Made by a program: the position numbers and the translations under genes. Below the pieces are notes generated by a model, which made no database searches, was not told the origin of the DNA, and saw nothing but the letters and a program-made list of their open reading frames with translations. This document shows positions 24,904-36,764 of a stretch of 64,000 nt of DNA, piece after piece. Source of the DNA: Theristus sp. LFF4_11 (lineage: Eukaryota > Nematoda > Chromadorea > Monhysterida > Xyalidae). The stretch is taken from positions 1 to 64,000 of the forward strand of contig JASANC010003391.1 of assembly GCA_030248135.1 (NCBI GenBank), in the 5' to 3' direction. Position 1 is the first letter of the stretch. Each line of letters starts with the position of its first letter.

Positions 24904-26395
24904 GTCTCCGTTGGTACCCGGCACGAACTGTCCCAAATGAATTGTTAAAAGGCAGCACGCATCTTTTGAATCAGTTGCTCTGGTCAGCGCAGTTGCAGGT
25001 TGTGAGTGGCCGACAAAAACTGTGCGCGCAAAGAGTACGGCATCTACGGTACTTGTTAATTCGTTCTTGGCACGATTAAATGTTTAATGTTTTCTTTTAA
25101 CTTTTGTGATTGATAAATGTTGCCGCGTGTTGGAAACTGTATAGCAAGGTGAATTGAAGTTGAAAATAAAAAAATATAGCAAATCACAACGATCTTGATG
25201 AGTAATGATCTTGATCTTGGGCACTATACGTCGAGATCGAGAATGCAAACGCGGGTCCGCACTTTTATGATCTCACCGTTTGTTTTGCAATCAATAATAC
25301 CGAATATGGAGTTTCCGACTTTCCGTTGCCATTACTCTCATTGTGTTATTTTATATTTCTGATAAAACTGGTTTGGTTTCTGGTTTGTTCACAGAACAAG
25401 GTTTGTCTTGTTTTTTTGTGAAAAAATGTGATTATGCGGCGATAACCATAGTCTGATCATCATTCTTTCGTCGGCCATGCAAAATTCCGCAAGTTCGCAG
25501 TAGTTTGCAGTGCATACGAGCAACGCCGATCATTGTGAACAAGATGCACACATACATGACGCTGTAATTGAGTGAAGTAACACAAGCGATAAAAACCGAA
25601 CAAGCTTGAAATAGTTACTTTTTAACAGAAAAAAGTGTTGTTAAAGAAAAAGTGCTGTTAAAAGAAATACTCACTTTCAATTTTTTTTTCAAATTCTGTT
25701 CTGACTGCTGTCTACTGCTGTCTCTGTATTTTTCACGTTTTTTTTGCAAAAATGACCGCATAATAAAACGGGACCACCACAACCTTTAGCCAACCAAAAA
25801 ATGCAAACACGCAATAATCGTAAAAGCCATTTATAACCATCGAATTTCCCCGATGAAAGCTCCCGAAACAAGATTTACAGCATTTGGTTATGCATGGACC
25901 GCCCAGAAAGTGAAAAAAACACTAAAATTCAAACAGTCACGTTTGTCTTTTTTCTCTGCACGCAAACAATGAAAAGCTGTACTTGGGAACCAAACTTTTT
26001 GGCGTCATACTTATAGAAATCACCAAGAAAACAGTTAGATTATTTGCGATCCCATTTTCCCTGCATCCATTTTTGCTCGGCGCAGTGTTGTGGCGAATTT
26101 CAAACTGAGCTTTTCGTAAACTTTTTAAATTAGCATGCATTTGGCAATTATATACCATTCAGTAGAAAAGAGCCATGTACTTTGTTAGTGCGATAATCAA
26201 AGCGTCTGTTTCCATTCGAATGTAGCTTCATTGAAAAGACGAGTATAACACAAGACGCTGGCAGAAAAGAAAAAAGACTTTATTTAATCTGTTCATTTTT
26301 CCGCTAGAAGCATTATTGTGTCCGACTGTGCACGTGTTCGTGCATCCACCACCAGTACTGATCATGTAAATCGTTTTTTTTGTCTGTTCGCCTAA

Positions 26396-26578
26396 AGGCG
26401 GAAACACCATTTAGTTTTTCGTCCGTACGCACAAACGTCGTTCTAAATCCCGTGCGCAAACGAATCGTGTCCGTAATGCATTAAGATAGCACACACGACA
26501 CGATTTCTAAATCGCGTGGCCATTTTTTACGTGTCGTGTCCGTGCGTACGCACAAAAAACTAATTGCTAAACGCGCCT
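26396..26578. mobile_element. Short TIR element (about 180 bp)
   Basis: The left end 'GGCGGAAACACCATTTAG' followed by 'TTTTTCGTCCGTACGCAC' is mirrored by 'GTGCGTACGCACAAAAAAC' and a GGCGCG-type end at about 26578. It has an internal CGTGTCGTGT-type palindrome as well. No coding capacity. Confidence 0.55.
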
Positions 26579-27086
26579 TAACCAGGCCACGAAAAAATTA
26601 TTAAAAACCACCGTTAAATTCGATCGTGAAGAGTTTTCTAAAAATAATTTTGTCAGCACGCATTTCTAAACAAGGAGGCCCACAAAGTGGGCCGCGGGCG
26701 AGAAAAGACAATAATGGAAGAAACACTGTGGAAAACACTCCAATCGTGTCCTAAAAACCAGCGTGCCAAAAATTGTTCAATAAAAACAAATAGAACATGG
26801 TAAATCGAGAAAATTGTACTTTCGAAAAACCATTGAAATTAAAACTAGCTTCACCCGTGCATCAAAGACTGTGTCATCGATCATATTTCAGGTGAGCATG
26901 TGTTAAATTTGAAAAAAGAGATAGAAAAATGAAATTTCGAAAAATAACATCTATCATAGCTGTGTTGTTCGCATATGAGTCCACTGACTTGATTGATATC
27001 GTATTTCGTGTACCGCGTTAAAACGTGCAAACACCAAACCCACACATCAATATTGTTTTATGATCATATTTCCTTGATTCTGCGCA

Positions 27087-27093
27087 TATAAAA
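27087..27093 (+). promoter_or_regulatory. TATA box upstream of the small 27260 gene
   Basis: 'CATATAAAAGC' lies 170 bp upstream of the ATG at 27260. A possible untranslated first exon ends at 'AAAAAG' before a gtactt donor near 27137. Confidence 0.4.
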
Positions 27094-27259
27094 GCTAAAA
27101 AACGTTGTCTCGCCACAAAATCAGCTTCCAAAAAGGTACTTACAGTGGTCGCATAAAAATAAAAATCCCTTGGGTATAATCAATAATCGGCAAAAACTGG
27201 AACTGCTTTCTGGAACATGTAGATGACTGAATTTATGCTAATCATCATAGTGCAGCCAA

Positions 27260-29418
27260 ATGGAACTTTATGCGGATTCCAACATTCTGCCGTTTTACAA
27301 GCGAAATGCGGACTGGAAAACACTGCGCACCCTAAACAAAAACTTAAACAGGATAAAATTATACCTGTCAGTATCTTTGTCTCCTAAAATTTCAAAAGTT
27401 AAATTTGAGTGGTGGTTTTATTAACTCTCTGACGCTCAAGTCCGCTTTCTTATACCAACAGATGAGGAAGTTTTTGCGGTTTCAATTAATTACATGTGAC
27501 ATTCTAGTTTTTGCCCTTCACTTGTCCTGGTCTGGAAAGCCTTCGCTATCTATTTTTTCTTTAGTGATTGTTTGTGTCTCTTGGGTTCCGTTTTTGGCGA
27601 TAAAAAGGAATGTAAATCACACAGGGTTGAGTGGGTACCCCCACCGCATCGCACCCCACCCGGATCACGTGATTGCAATTGTATGTTGACAAACCCAGCG
27701 CAGCGAGTGACTGCCAATCGTTCCTGTTCCTTTCGATTATACCATATGGCTTGCGGTCGCTCCGCTCTCTCAGTGCCAAAGAATAACAAAACAACTCACA
27801 AAATCATCGCACGCCCGGTATACAATTGCATGTTGTTTAGTTCAATCATGATTTTCGTCTCTCCGTCTCTTTTTGCCCTCTGTTCACATATCCAATGGGA
27901 CGTCGCTTGTGTTTTCACGTTGCGCTGTTTGATTCGTGACACAAAGTTGCATGTCCTCCAGATAAAAATCATGCGTTTTTTGCCTATTTTCAGGTGTGTT
28001 GCTTAATTGCTGGAGCATGTTTGTTTAAACCTGTCTTTGGCAGAGTAACGAAATTTGAATGAAAAACGGGATCGAGTTGGGAGGATGATAAGGACCATCT
28101 ACAAATGGCTATATGCAGACAATTCAAACCGCCAATTCCGTTCCTTTCTTCTGTCACTAAAATTTTCGCGCGCTTTCCACTCTGCGACAAACTAGTACAC
28201 ATTTTTAATCGGACCCAGCTTTATCTTGTCCTTTTATATTTTGTATAAAAATACAGAACTTCTCTTGCACAGCAACTGATGTCTTCCAGTTGTCAAAACT
28301 GTTAGACTGTTTCGGGAGGGACATAGCACTTTACCACATACATCGAAAACACGCCAATCATGACCAGCCCCTACAAGCGACCCTAAGCCTTCAACCCTTG
28401 ACCAAAAACACGATGTACATGTATTATGCTGTACAACAACGGGCAAGAATTGAGATTTTCGGCAGGCAACGTTTTATCTGAGCCCGTTGCGCTGCACTGT
28501 TTTTGTCGTATCGTATCCGTCTTATTCTGCGTGCCACTTTTCTCGTGTCCTACAGCGATTATAATATTTTACTCCAATACTCATATGGTACACAACTATT
28601 TTCCTACTACTTTCGTTGTATACATTTCAGTTGCTTTTGCACTTGTACACTTTTGCTTGTCAGTGGCATGTTCAGAGAGCTGACTGACAGTTGTTCATAA
28701 ATAATTCAAAAACTTTATTTTGAATAGTGGTATCAATCCTTTGTGTAAGAAAAATAAATCTTTTGGTTTTAGGAATTCATTCTCAAGCAAAAAAAATTAT
28801 GCATCAGAGATCTCATAAATGTAACTCAGATAAAAGTTACACTGTTTTTTTGTTGAAATTGTTTACCATATTCAGCAACGACAATCGAAGCTGCGGTAAA
28901 CTGACGGTAACTAAAAGCTGCGAAAAAATGGGGTGCCATATTTTGGCACTTGTGCAACAGAAGATTAGGTATTTCTGTGCGACGTGAACGATATTTAGTT
29001 TTGTTCATCTTCAGTTTCTTTGACACATTTCTGTTTTTTTTTCAGCATTTTTGTTTTTAGTTTGTGGCTAAAATTTCTGAGAACGTCTATTTATCAAAAT
29101 GATTATATTTCTTGTCCTTTCTGCTCAGCAACGAATCCGAAAAGCGGACATGCAATGCCCGTTTGAACTTTTTCAAACCAAGGTTTTATGGAGCTTTGGT
29201 TTTACGAATAATTTTATTTCCAGTTTTATTATACTGTGAAACTCGTTAATGTTCGTGTTGTTTTATCTTTTCTATTTTTTACGAGGTGTTAAAATTTTCA
29301 GAAAACGGAAAAATGCACGGTTTGGGTGCGGAAAAATTTTCAGAAACTGAAAAACGTATCTTTGGTTGCTGTTTTGCAGCGAAGATCGTGTTCTTCAGTT
29401 TTCTACTTGTACGTTTAG
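27260..29418 (+). CDS. Small basic protein of unknown function, 4 exons (candidate)
   Basis: Exons 27260-27366, 28876-28906, 29129-29182 and 29380-29418 join in phase to 76 aa. The start 'MELYADSNILPFYKRN' has a good context (CCAAATGG) just after an acceptor-like TGCAG. A TATA box sits 170 bp upstream. Later exons read 'NDNRSCGKLT', 'QRIRKADMQCPFELFQTK' and a short Cys/Ser tail. The protein is basic, with no signal peptide or membrane segment and no family I recognise. Small exons and large introns make a chance model possible; agreement of phase at three junctions and decent splice sites are the support. Confidence 0.35.
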
Positions 29419-30420
29419 GGGTGAGTTTTGCATGATTTCCCTCTGACCTTGAAACAGCAACTGATAGTACCAAACATAACTGTAATCTTCTGAAAGCTAT
29501 GCCGCCGACATGCAAAGGATATAAATCAGACAATCTTTATAACTGTTGATGTGTTTTCTTCGATCTTATCGCATACTATAAGTGTTATTTATTCCAGCCC
29601 TATACGTACTACTTGCTTTACATGAGTTCTTGTACTATTTCAGTTAAACAATATATGGGACGCAAAAACTTCATGAAAAACACTTGCGTTATTTCAATAA
29701 GCTCCATGCGCCTGCAAACCAAGAAATCCACAAAAAAACACATGTACAACTATTGCATAAGCGTTAGTTAACTGAACCAGGGTTTGACTACTGTGCCAGT
29801 TAAATCCGTCTCAATTTTCTTTGTTTCCCGTCTGCTTTTGCTTTTGCAAGACGGCAATTTTCAGTGTGCTCGATTCACTAGTTCAAGACTTTTTCTGTTT
29901 TTATTTTGGTTCACAGTTTGCTTTTCTGTTCAGTTTTTAGCTTCCTGTTAGCTTTCTATTTAGCTTCACGAACATACATTTCTAACTGAACATTGTTTGT
30001 ACATTGTAGAAGCACGTAGGAGCCCCTTTCCAGTGGCAAAGTTGACCAAGTAGCTGTTTCATCCTCAAAACTGTCCAACGTTTATAATGTTATTACCTCA
30101 CAAATGTAGCTATGACCTATTTTTTTAAACGTGTCCCACTGAAATGACGTTATGTGCCGCCAAACATGCGCTTGCCGTTCATAGCACACCAGACTTTCCG
30201 TTTAGCCGATTTCTTCCCGTAAATAAATGGTGAATGTCGAATCAGTCACACGAAACTGACATTTTATAGCCAGTACATTGACAAACGGGCGTTTTTAAAG
30301 CAAATGACGTCATTTTAGTCCGGACGCGTTTGAATAAATCCACAATATTCCGTTTTCAAATTTTTCAGATTCGTCAGATCAGATGCGTGAATAAAAAACC
30401 GGACAATAACATCCGTGATC
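29419..30420 (+). other. Upstream region of the CARD gene
   Basis: AT-rich with no supported coding exon. About 30100-30215 is a copy of a repeat also found at 41265-41350 inside the 34.7-42.0 kb element ('GTGCCGCCAAAC' region). 'TTTTTCAG' at 30361-30368 may end an untranslated first intron of the CARD gene, because an in-frame stop separates it from the ATG. Confidence 0.45.
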
Positions 30421-33036
30421 ATGTCATCACCAAAACCGTTGAGCCCAAACAGCGAGAAACGACTCCACGATCGTTTGCTGTTTGAATTGGAGTTAATATT
30501 TCCAAAATTAATGAAATCCTTGGAGCCACGCGAAATACTTTGGTCCTTGAAAGCAAGAAACTACCTCAATTACACACAGATGGTCGCCGTAAACTCACAG
30601 GTATTTACAATGTCGGCTGACTGACAGTTGGCAATTGTCACGTCACGTCACGTCACGTCACGTCACGTCACGTCACGTCACGTCACGTCACGTCACGTCA
30701 CGTCACGTCACGTCACGTCACGTCACGTCACGTCACGTCACGTCACGTCACGTCACCTCACATCACGTTACATCACGTTATGTACATCACGTTACATCAC
30801 GTTACATCACGTTACATCTCGTTACATCTCGTTACATCACGTTACATCACGTTACATCACGTCACATCACGTCACGTCACGTCACGTCATTTCTGTGTTT
30901 GTTTGCAGCCTAGCCGGCATCAGCGAGTGCAGAAGTTGATCGCGATCGTTTGCACGAAGCGTTATTGGTGGGCTCCCTTGATCGATGCACTGATTCGTGC
31001 GAATCGCTCGCAATTGGCACGACTGATAATTTCGGCTGTTGAATCCGCTGGTGCAAACACGAATGTTTACAACTGCAGAAACAGCCTGAACTCGACCGGT
31101 GGTCACAAATGTACCGCAAAATACGTCGACAACAACAGTGAACACCTGAAAAGCAGTGATGCCGAAAACGCCGAACGGAGTGATACCACGGACAACGCCA
31201 CGCAACATAATGACCATGCTGTAAAACCTGAACATGGTTAGTTCTCATGATATACATGTATTATGCATAAGTATGATCTTTCATATAAAACTTAGACCTC
31301 CACCAATTTTTAGCCCAAACGAAAAACATTGCCTCTGGGCGGAAGCAAAGTTCGAAAAAAAAAAACGAATTTTTGCATGAAAAACAGCATTTTTTTTGAC
31401 TCACATCGGATTTATTCATCGATAACGTCAAAAAAGGCAATTCAACTATTTCTGGTTTCAATTCCCCGTTCACACAATCGCGAAGATTTTTATTCTCACT
31501 CCTCATTTGCCCTCAAAAGCCGAAAACCGTGGACTCGTTGAAGGAAAGGATCGTGAACGCGTTTTAGCACGTGGACACTGAATTGTGCCTGAAGGTACGG
31601 TAATCTTGTCAGTGGACATAGGGCAAGATTGTGCATTGAAGCTTGCGGCTCACATTTCTAGAAGGATTAGCTTTGATTTTTGACAGTTTTTTTTGCTCAG
31701 TTTGTGACGTTATCGATGAATAATAAGTTTGTGAGACAAAAAATGCTGTTTTTCATGCAAAAATTTGTTTTTTTTTCAAACCTTGCTTCCCCACAGGGGC
31801 AAAATTTTCTCGTTTGGGCTAAAAATTGGTGGATGATTAATTTGTGCTTCTTAAGTAAGCGACTAAAATTTCAGCTCAAACGGTCTAACCGTTGTCGAGT
31901 TAGACCAATTTAAAGTTGTACACTACTTTGGGACAACTCTGTAGTCACCTTTTAAGTCTGCAAAACCCATTAAGTTGCAGAACCTAAAAAATTGATATAA
32001 TAGTTGCGGTTATTCGGCTGTCAACAAAAGTGAGTGCTCAGCTTGTTTGCTTAAAACCATTTCAGGTGTGCTCGTGGCGGCTTTAAATTCGAGCTATCAC
32101 AAAGCCCTCGTAGCAAGCGAGGTACCTGATGAGCTTAACCAGCCGTTGAACACAATTCACGAAGAAGTTCGAACCGAGATCACGGTGTCGGATGATGAAA
32201 TCGTGATCGTCAAGGAAAGCATTTCGCATGACGAAGCGCTTTATCAACTCGTCTCAAATAATAATCCAACTGCGGCGTCGAATCAAACCACTCCGGAGTT
32301 GTCGATCACATCAGACGACATTGTGCGACATTTTGAAACTGGTATGTGCGCATGTGAATTTTTGTATCATAAGCTTAAAAATATACAAATAAATAGCCCT
32401 TATTCAAATTCGTTTCATGGTACGCCATCCTTGGCCAGGCGCATGGATTGTCGAATGTCTATTTCAGTTTGCTTTTTATGCGTTTACCACAACAGACGGT
32501 GAAAAAACAGTTTTGATTTCAAAATTGCAGACGAGATAGTGCGTCCGATTGGAATCAGCGTGAACGGCACGATCGCTGAAGAGAATGAAGAGGAAGACTT
32601 GAACGAACCCGCGAAAAGCATGGAACACAACCGCAGTGGCAATGACACCACAGTCAACATGGCTATCTCAACAAACACCAGTGTATGCGGTGAAACTGCA
32701 GTGGAAACGGAAACGAACAACGTCACAGATGAAAACGCCAATGCTCTGGTGATGGCGGAGCACGTGCTCACTGAGCACACGCACGCATTGCAACTGCGAA
32801 AGGCGACAATCCGCGAGAAAGTGGCGCCACAGTTGGTGCTGGAACACGAACACAACAAACTGATAGCATTTGGCGATGTGACTGCCAATGAGAGTGGCGA
32901 TCTACAGGGCGAGAAACACACTGAACGAGCAGAGTCGATGGAGAACGGACATGGAACGAACGAAGAGCAAGACAGCCTGCACCGTGGTCATTGTGATTCA
33001 GTCGGTCAACAACAAGCACAGCACACAGCTGCTTAG
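30421..33036 (+). CDS. CARD-domain protein with long acidic/polar tail, 4 exons
   Basis: Exons 30421-30600, 30909-31236, 32066-32341 and 32531-33036 join in phase to 429 aa. Residues 1 to about 105 form a helical bundle of CARD size. Helix 1-2 is 'LHDRLLFELELIFPKLMKSL', the turn before helix 3 contains 'LEPREI', and the last helices read 'WWAPLIDALIRANRSQLARL'. This resembles the CARDs of MDA5/RIG-I and MAVS, where a Trp and an 'hxxAL' helix recur. CARDs assemble by self-interaction in innate immune or cell-death signalling. The remaining 320 residues are Asn/Thr/Glu/Asp-rich and probably disordered, with SUMO/acidic-like patches ('SDDEIVIVKE'), and carry no caspase, helicase or C-terminal membrane anchor. 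That makes it an adaptor-like protein (inference). Intron 1 holds the CGTCA array; intron 2 holds a MITE. Poly(A) signal at 33226. Confidence 0.7.
30638..30890 (+). repeat. CGTCA pentamer array in CARD intron 1
   Basis: About 23 perfect tandem CGTCA units run from 30640 to about 30755. They are followed by degenerate units (CATCA, CGTTA, CATCT) to about 30890. It ends 18 bp before exon 2. Each unit contains the CREB/ATF half-site TGACG on one strand. Translated Ser/Arg/His/Val/Thr frames across it are artefacts of the repeat. Confidence 0.95.
31300..31945. mobile_element. MITE related to 8029-8750, left end lost (CARD intron 2)
   Basis: It shares 'CCTCCACCAATTTTTAGCCC' (31295), the ATCGATAACGTC blocks and the right end 'CACTACTTTGGGACAACTCT' with the SR-intron copy. 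About 60 bp of the left terminus is missing, so this copy is decayed. Confidence 0.7.
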
Positions 33037-34124
33037 TTGTTGTGGTATGTTTCAAATTGGGTGGCTTTGACTTGTGGCTACTGTTCATGTATGTTCAGGC
33101 ACTTGTACAGATGTGATGTGGCGTTGTTGAACGTGCATAGTTTACGTGACACGCCAAAAAGGTGTCTGACCAGGTTACCGGTTCGCTTCGGTTCTGGGTG
33201 TCCCACGCGGTGTCCGTGCCTCGGAAATAAAAGCATCCGACAACGCCCAGTGTGGTGTTTATTTATTTACAGAACACCACGCAGGACAGAACTCTACGCG
33301 GCGGGACACCCAGGCGGGTAGGACACTCAAGCGGAATGGACACCAGGCACTTGTTCAAACACCTTTTTAGCGTGTATGTGGCTGTGTATTTAATTTTTTA
33401 CTCACCAGCTTTTGTGAGTTGCATGTCAATGAGCAGTTGGAGGATTTTCTGTGTCTTCTCAGACCATAAAAAACTTCATTGCTGCTTGACTTTCGTTCAC
33501 TCATATTTTTTAGCATGTTTCAAATCTTGAATGAATTTTCTTTTCTTGTCAAAAATTGTGGAGAGCTAACTGGATTGTAATCTCGTGTAATCTTGTATGA
33601 CAGTGCAAAAAAACTATAAACTTTTATTTTGCTTTGATGTGCGGTAAAGTCTTGCGTACAAAGCTACGGACAAAGCCCGGGACAATATTCGTTGATATGA
33701 GTTGACTGACTGTACTGTACACATGTGCCACGTTCACTGAAAGATTGTTTTAGTTTGTATTGGCTATTGTAGGCTAGTCAAACGGTTTTTTATGACAAAA
33801 ATGTTAAAAAATTTAGCAGAACTGTACACTATTGTCAATGTAATATGGTTTTTAATTTTATTGTTTTCCGTATTCTGAATTATTATAACCTACATATTAG
33901 CAAGGCAAATTAATTGCAAAAGTTCTATTTTTTTGATAATTTTTGCAATCAGTTTTATTTTTTACGGTTCTGTAACACTCGAATATTTTGTTTGTAAATG
34001 TGAACAGTTTAAAAATATTTTAAAAGTTTGAAATAGGTTTATTTAAAAAATATTCCAGTAATAAAAATACCAATTTTTGTCTCAAGAACGCCATCCAGGA
34101 ACAACTTTTAATCCTAGTGTTGTT
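33037..34124. other. Convergent intergenic region
   Basis: It holds the CARD-gene 3'UTR with AATAAA at 33226-33231, then AT-rich DNA. Around 33150-33350 there are short GGGACACC/GGTGTCC inverted pieces. I see no gene in the remainder. Confidence 0.5.
33226..33231 (+). terminator. Poly(A) signal AATAAA of the CARD gene
   Basis: A canonical AATAAA lies 190 nt after the stop codon at 33034-33036. Confidence 0.55.
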
Positions 34125-34528
34125 TCATCCCCGTAACAGTTTCGAGAACCGGGCACCATTGAACCAGAGCGTGCTTTTGCCACTTGACTGCACCGGTTTA
34201 CCACCGTAGTGGCGACCGTAACTGAAGCCGTACACTTTCTGCCGATTGGCATATTGGCGTTTCTGCAGCGTCTGAAAGCACACTCAGACCGTAGAATCTG
34301 ATTATGCGCGTGATCAAATCATACTCAACTTTCGAAAAGCCATGAAAGTATAAAAATAAAAACAAAAACAAAAACAAAAACACAGACCCTGATCGTTAGG
34401 TCTTTGCCACGGCGATTATCAGCAGCTGATGCTGCGACTGATTCAGTCTGACTCAGCAACACGCTCATGAACGTACATGCTGTAGCAACTACAAATAAAA
34501 TGCATTTCGATGTGTTATTTACTTGCAT
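34125..34528 (-). CDS. Secreted small protein or peptide precursor, 2 exons
   Basis: Exon 1 is 34528-34388 and exon 2 is 34271-34125, joined in phase to 95 aa. Residues about 1-33 form a signal peptide: polar start, then hydrophobic 'CILFVVATACTFMSVLL', then small residues ('AASA') near the likely cleavage site. The mature part is basic with an 'NRRGK' and a 'QKR' dibasic site. The following peptide is Tyr/Gly-rich ('QYANRQKVYGFSYGRHYGGK'), and the C-terminus is 'ARFSKLLRG', where the final Gly could be an amide donor. This layout fits a neuropeptide or other processed secreted peptide, but no known family is recognised. The intron is 116 bp with gtctgt/tttcag ends and begins with an AAAAAC simple repeat on the plus strand. 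Confidence 0.55.
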
Positions 34529-35960
34529 TTTCTCAGCCGCTGAAATTGTTTTGCGTAAACGTCTGTAAGATAATGTCTTTTCGGAATTGCGTGTGTCGGG
34601 CTACAGTAACTCTTGGATTAAAAACTTAAAAAACCAAAACAAAAACAAAAGCAAACATTTATCACATGTAACCACACTGCATCTTTTAAGATAGGCTTTT
34701 TCGGAATACCGACCCCCCTTAGGCACAATCCTGAAAAAGTTTTCAAATTTTGACGAATTTAGTACCAATCGAACCGCCTCGATGCGCTGAGTTCGAAAAT
34801 CATATTTGTTTTTTAATTTGACATTTCTTTATGTTTTAAAATTAAGAAAAACCTGTTTTTTGACCCCCTTGTAGTAAAACAATTCCAATTTGCTTCTGCT
34901 TAAAGCTATCGATAAAAATCAAAAACCAATCGATTCCTCTTGTTTTTGCGCACATTTTTCGCTATTATACTATAATCTGAAAATGCTTTTTTATGTTTTG
35001 TATTTTAAAAAAACTAAAAAGGTTGCGTTTTTCGGTACTTTATAAGCGAGTGTGAAGTATGGTTTCTAAGTAATTCTGAAAGACCAGCGAAAAATGTAAC
35101 AGGAAAATTTGGTTGGGAAGGGTGGGGGGGTTTAAGAAAAAAAGAAAAGAATGGGTGCGGGGGGAATATGTGCATGTGTAATGTGCATTGTTGCACAATA
35201 CCCTAGCGGATGGATCAGACCTTCACTGTGCACGTGCTGTCCACGCGCCGCGCTCCGGCCTGATCATTAGTTGACCACAGAACACGGGCAAGCACGGAGG
35301 CTGACCGTTTAACGTTGGACGCCAGCTGTGATTTGGACGTAACGCGTGTGCACGTTGGATGAACGCAATGGTGAAACTGACTCTAATGATTTCTTATACT
35401 CATAACGCTATAACTGCAATTGTGATTCCTTGTTCTCTATCGTATCTGCCACTCTTTTGTAATGGTTCTAACTAATCTCTATACTTTCTACACTCTTTTC
35501 ACAACTGCTCCCTGCCACTCACTCCCTCCATTATCTAGGTTCCAAAACCTATATAAAGGCGAGAGTTGGTGGCCGAGATCAGCTCTATACCCAAAACTCT
35601 GCTCTTTGATACAGTCCAATATTATACTGTCATTTCAAAATGTGAATCTTATATCGTGTCCTTGCCTTGTATTTGTGTGTGTCTCTGTGTATTTTATGAG
35701 GCAATACGAGGCAATAATAATAATAATAATAATAATAAATTGTGTGTGCTCCGATCTTCGTCTTCGCTGGAATTTGTAATTCGACGATAACGAAAATCAC
35801 TTTGTAACACGTCCAAACGGAGTTGTCGTTAATTGAGCGAAGCTGGGACTCGCCTAACCGGCTTGTACAGGCTGAGATCAATTAGTGCCAACTAACTTTG
35901 GACGTATCGCGAGAGACAGTGCCTACTCTCGATCATTCAACTCTGCCCTGTCCGACACAA

Positions 35961-36764
35961 ATGAGCACGTCTCAAAGGACACCCGGCACCCAACGTGCCC
36001 AAGACCGAAAGGTTGAGGGTGCAGTAGCCAAACCGGTAAAAGGCACGCCGGAAGTAACTACATCTGGAGGTCCCGCCTCGAGCAAGAACGGGGTTGGGAC
36101 TGACCCACGCCAACGTTGCCGCTCGACGAACAAAACTGATGCTGAGTCCTCCTTCGAAGAAAATCTCGTTGGAGTTGACAATTCGCCGAAAACCAAAAAT
36201 GATGCCGAGTCCTCCTCCGAGAAAACTCTCGCTGGAGTTGACAAATCATCAAAGAAGAACAACGATGCCGCGTCATCCTCCGAGAAAACCCTCGCTGGAG
36301 TTGACAAACCATCGAAGGAAACCGACGATGCTGCGTCCTTCTCCGAGAAAACTCTCGTTGGAGTTGACGAAACATCGAAGAAGACCGACGATGCTGCGTC
36401 CTTCTCCGAGAAAACTCTCGTTGGAGTTGACAAGCCATCAAAGGAGAACACCGATGCTGCGTCCCTCTCCGAGGAAACTCTCGTTGAAGTCGACAAATCA
36501 TCCAAGACGAAAACCGATCCTGCGTCCGTCACCGAGAAAACTCTCGCTGATAGCGACAAAGCGTCGAAGAAAAAGTCTGAGCTCATGTCCGGCCACGAGA
36601 AAACTCTCGCTGCCAGTGACAAATCAGCAAACCGTCCGACCGACAAACCGGCAACTTGCCCCGAGAAACAAAAGACACTCGCAGGCAAAAACTCAAAAAC
36701 TGAGAAACCGGCGTCGAACGCACGTGCTGTCCACGCGCCGCGCTCCGGCCTGATCATTAGTTGA
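35961..36764 (+). CDS. Repeat-rich hydrophilic protein, array copy 1
   Basis: 267 aa from the first ATG in frame. The N-terminal 60 residues are Thr/Gly/Arg-rich ('MSTSQRTPGTQRAQ'). The centre consists of eight or nine units of about 20 residues with the pattern K-T/N-D-A-A-S-x-S-E-K-T-L-V/A-G-V-D-K-x-S-K. The tail is Lys/Pro-rich. The protein is very charged, has no signal peptide, membrane span or enzyme motif, and is likely disordered. Its function is unknown; an LTR-element gag-like role is possible but not supported by a motif. The antisense frame is also open only because the 60-bp repeat lacks stops on both strands. Confidence 0.55.
   Translation: MSTSQRTPGTQRAQDRKVEGAVAKPVKGTPEVTTSGGPASSKNGVGTDPRQRCRSTNKTDAESSFEENLVGVDNSPKTKNDAESSSEKTLAGVDKSSKKNNDAASSSEKTLAGVDKPSKETDDAASFSEKTLVGVDETSKKTDDAASFSEKTLVGVDKPSKENTDAASLSEETLVEVDKSSKTKTDPASVTEKTLADSDKASKKKSELMSGHEKTLAASDKSANRPTDKPATCPEKQKTLAGKNSKTEKPASNARAVHAPRSGLIIS

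Larger units (their letters stand above)
24904..27259 (+). other. DZANK1 3' region and intergenic DNA
   Basis: DZANK1 3'UTR sequence probably runs to near 25170, where A-rich hexamers such as AATAAA variants occur. The rest is AT-rich with no splice-consistent exons on either strand that I can defend. A short inverted-repeat element is at about 26396-26578. A TATA box for the next gene is at 27087. Confidence 0.5.

Noticed and set aside
27572..28006. 144-codon plus-strand frame
   Set aside because: No splice or composition support and it falls inside the large first intron of the 27260 candidate gene.
30628..30939. Open frames of about 90-150 codons over the CGTCA array
   Set aside because: A stop-free pentamer repeat gives long frames in several registers ('HVTSRHVTSR'); only the part after 30909 is a CARD-gene exon.
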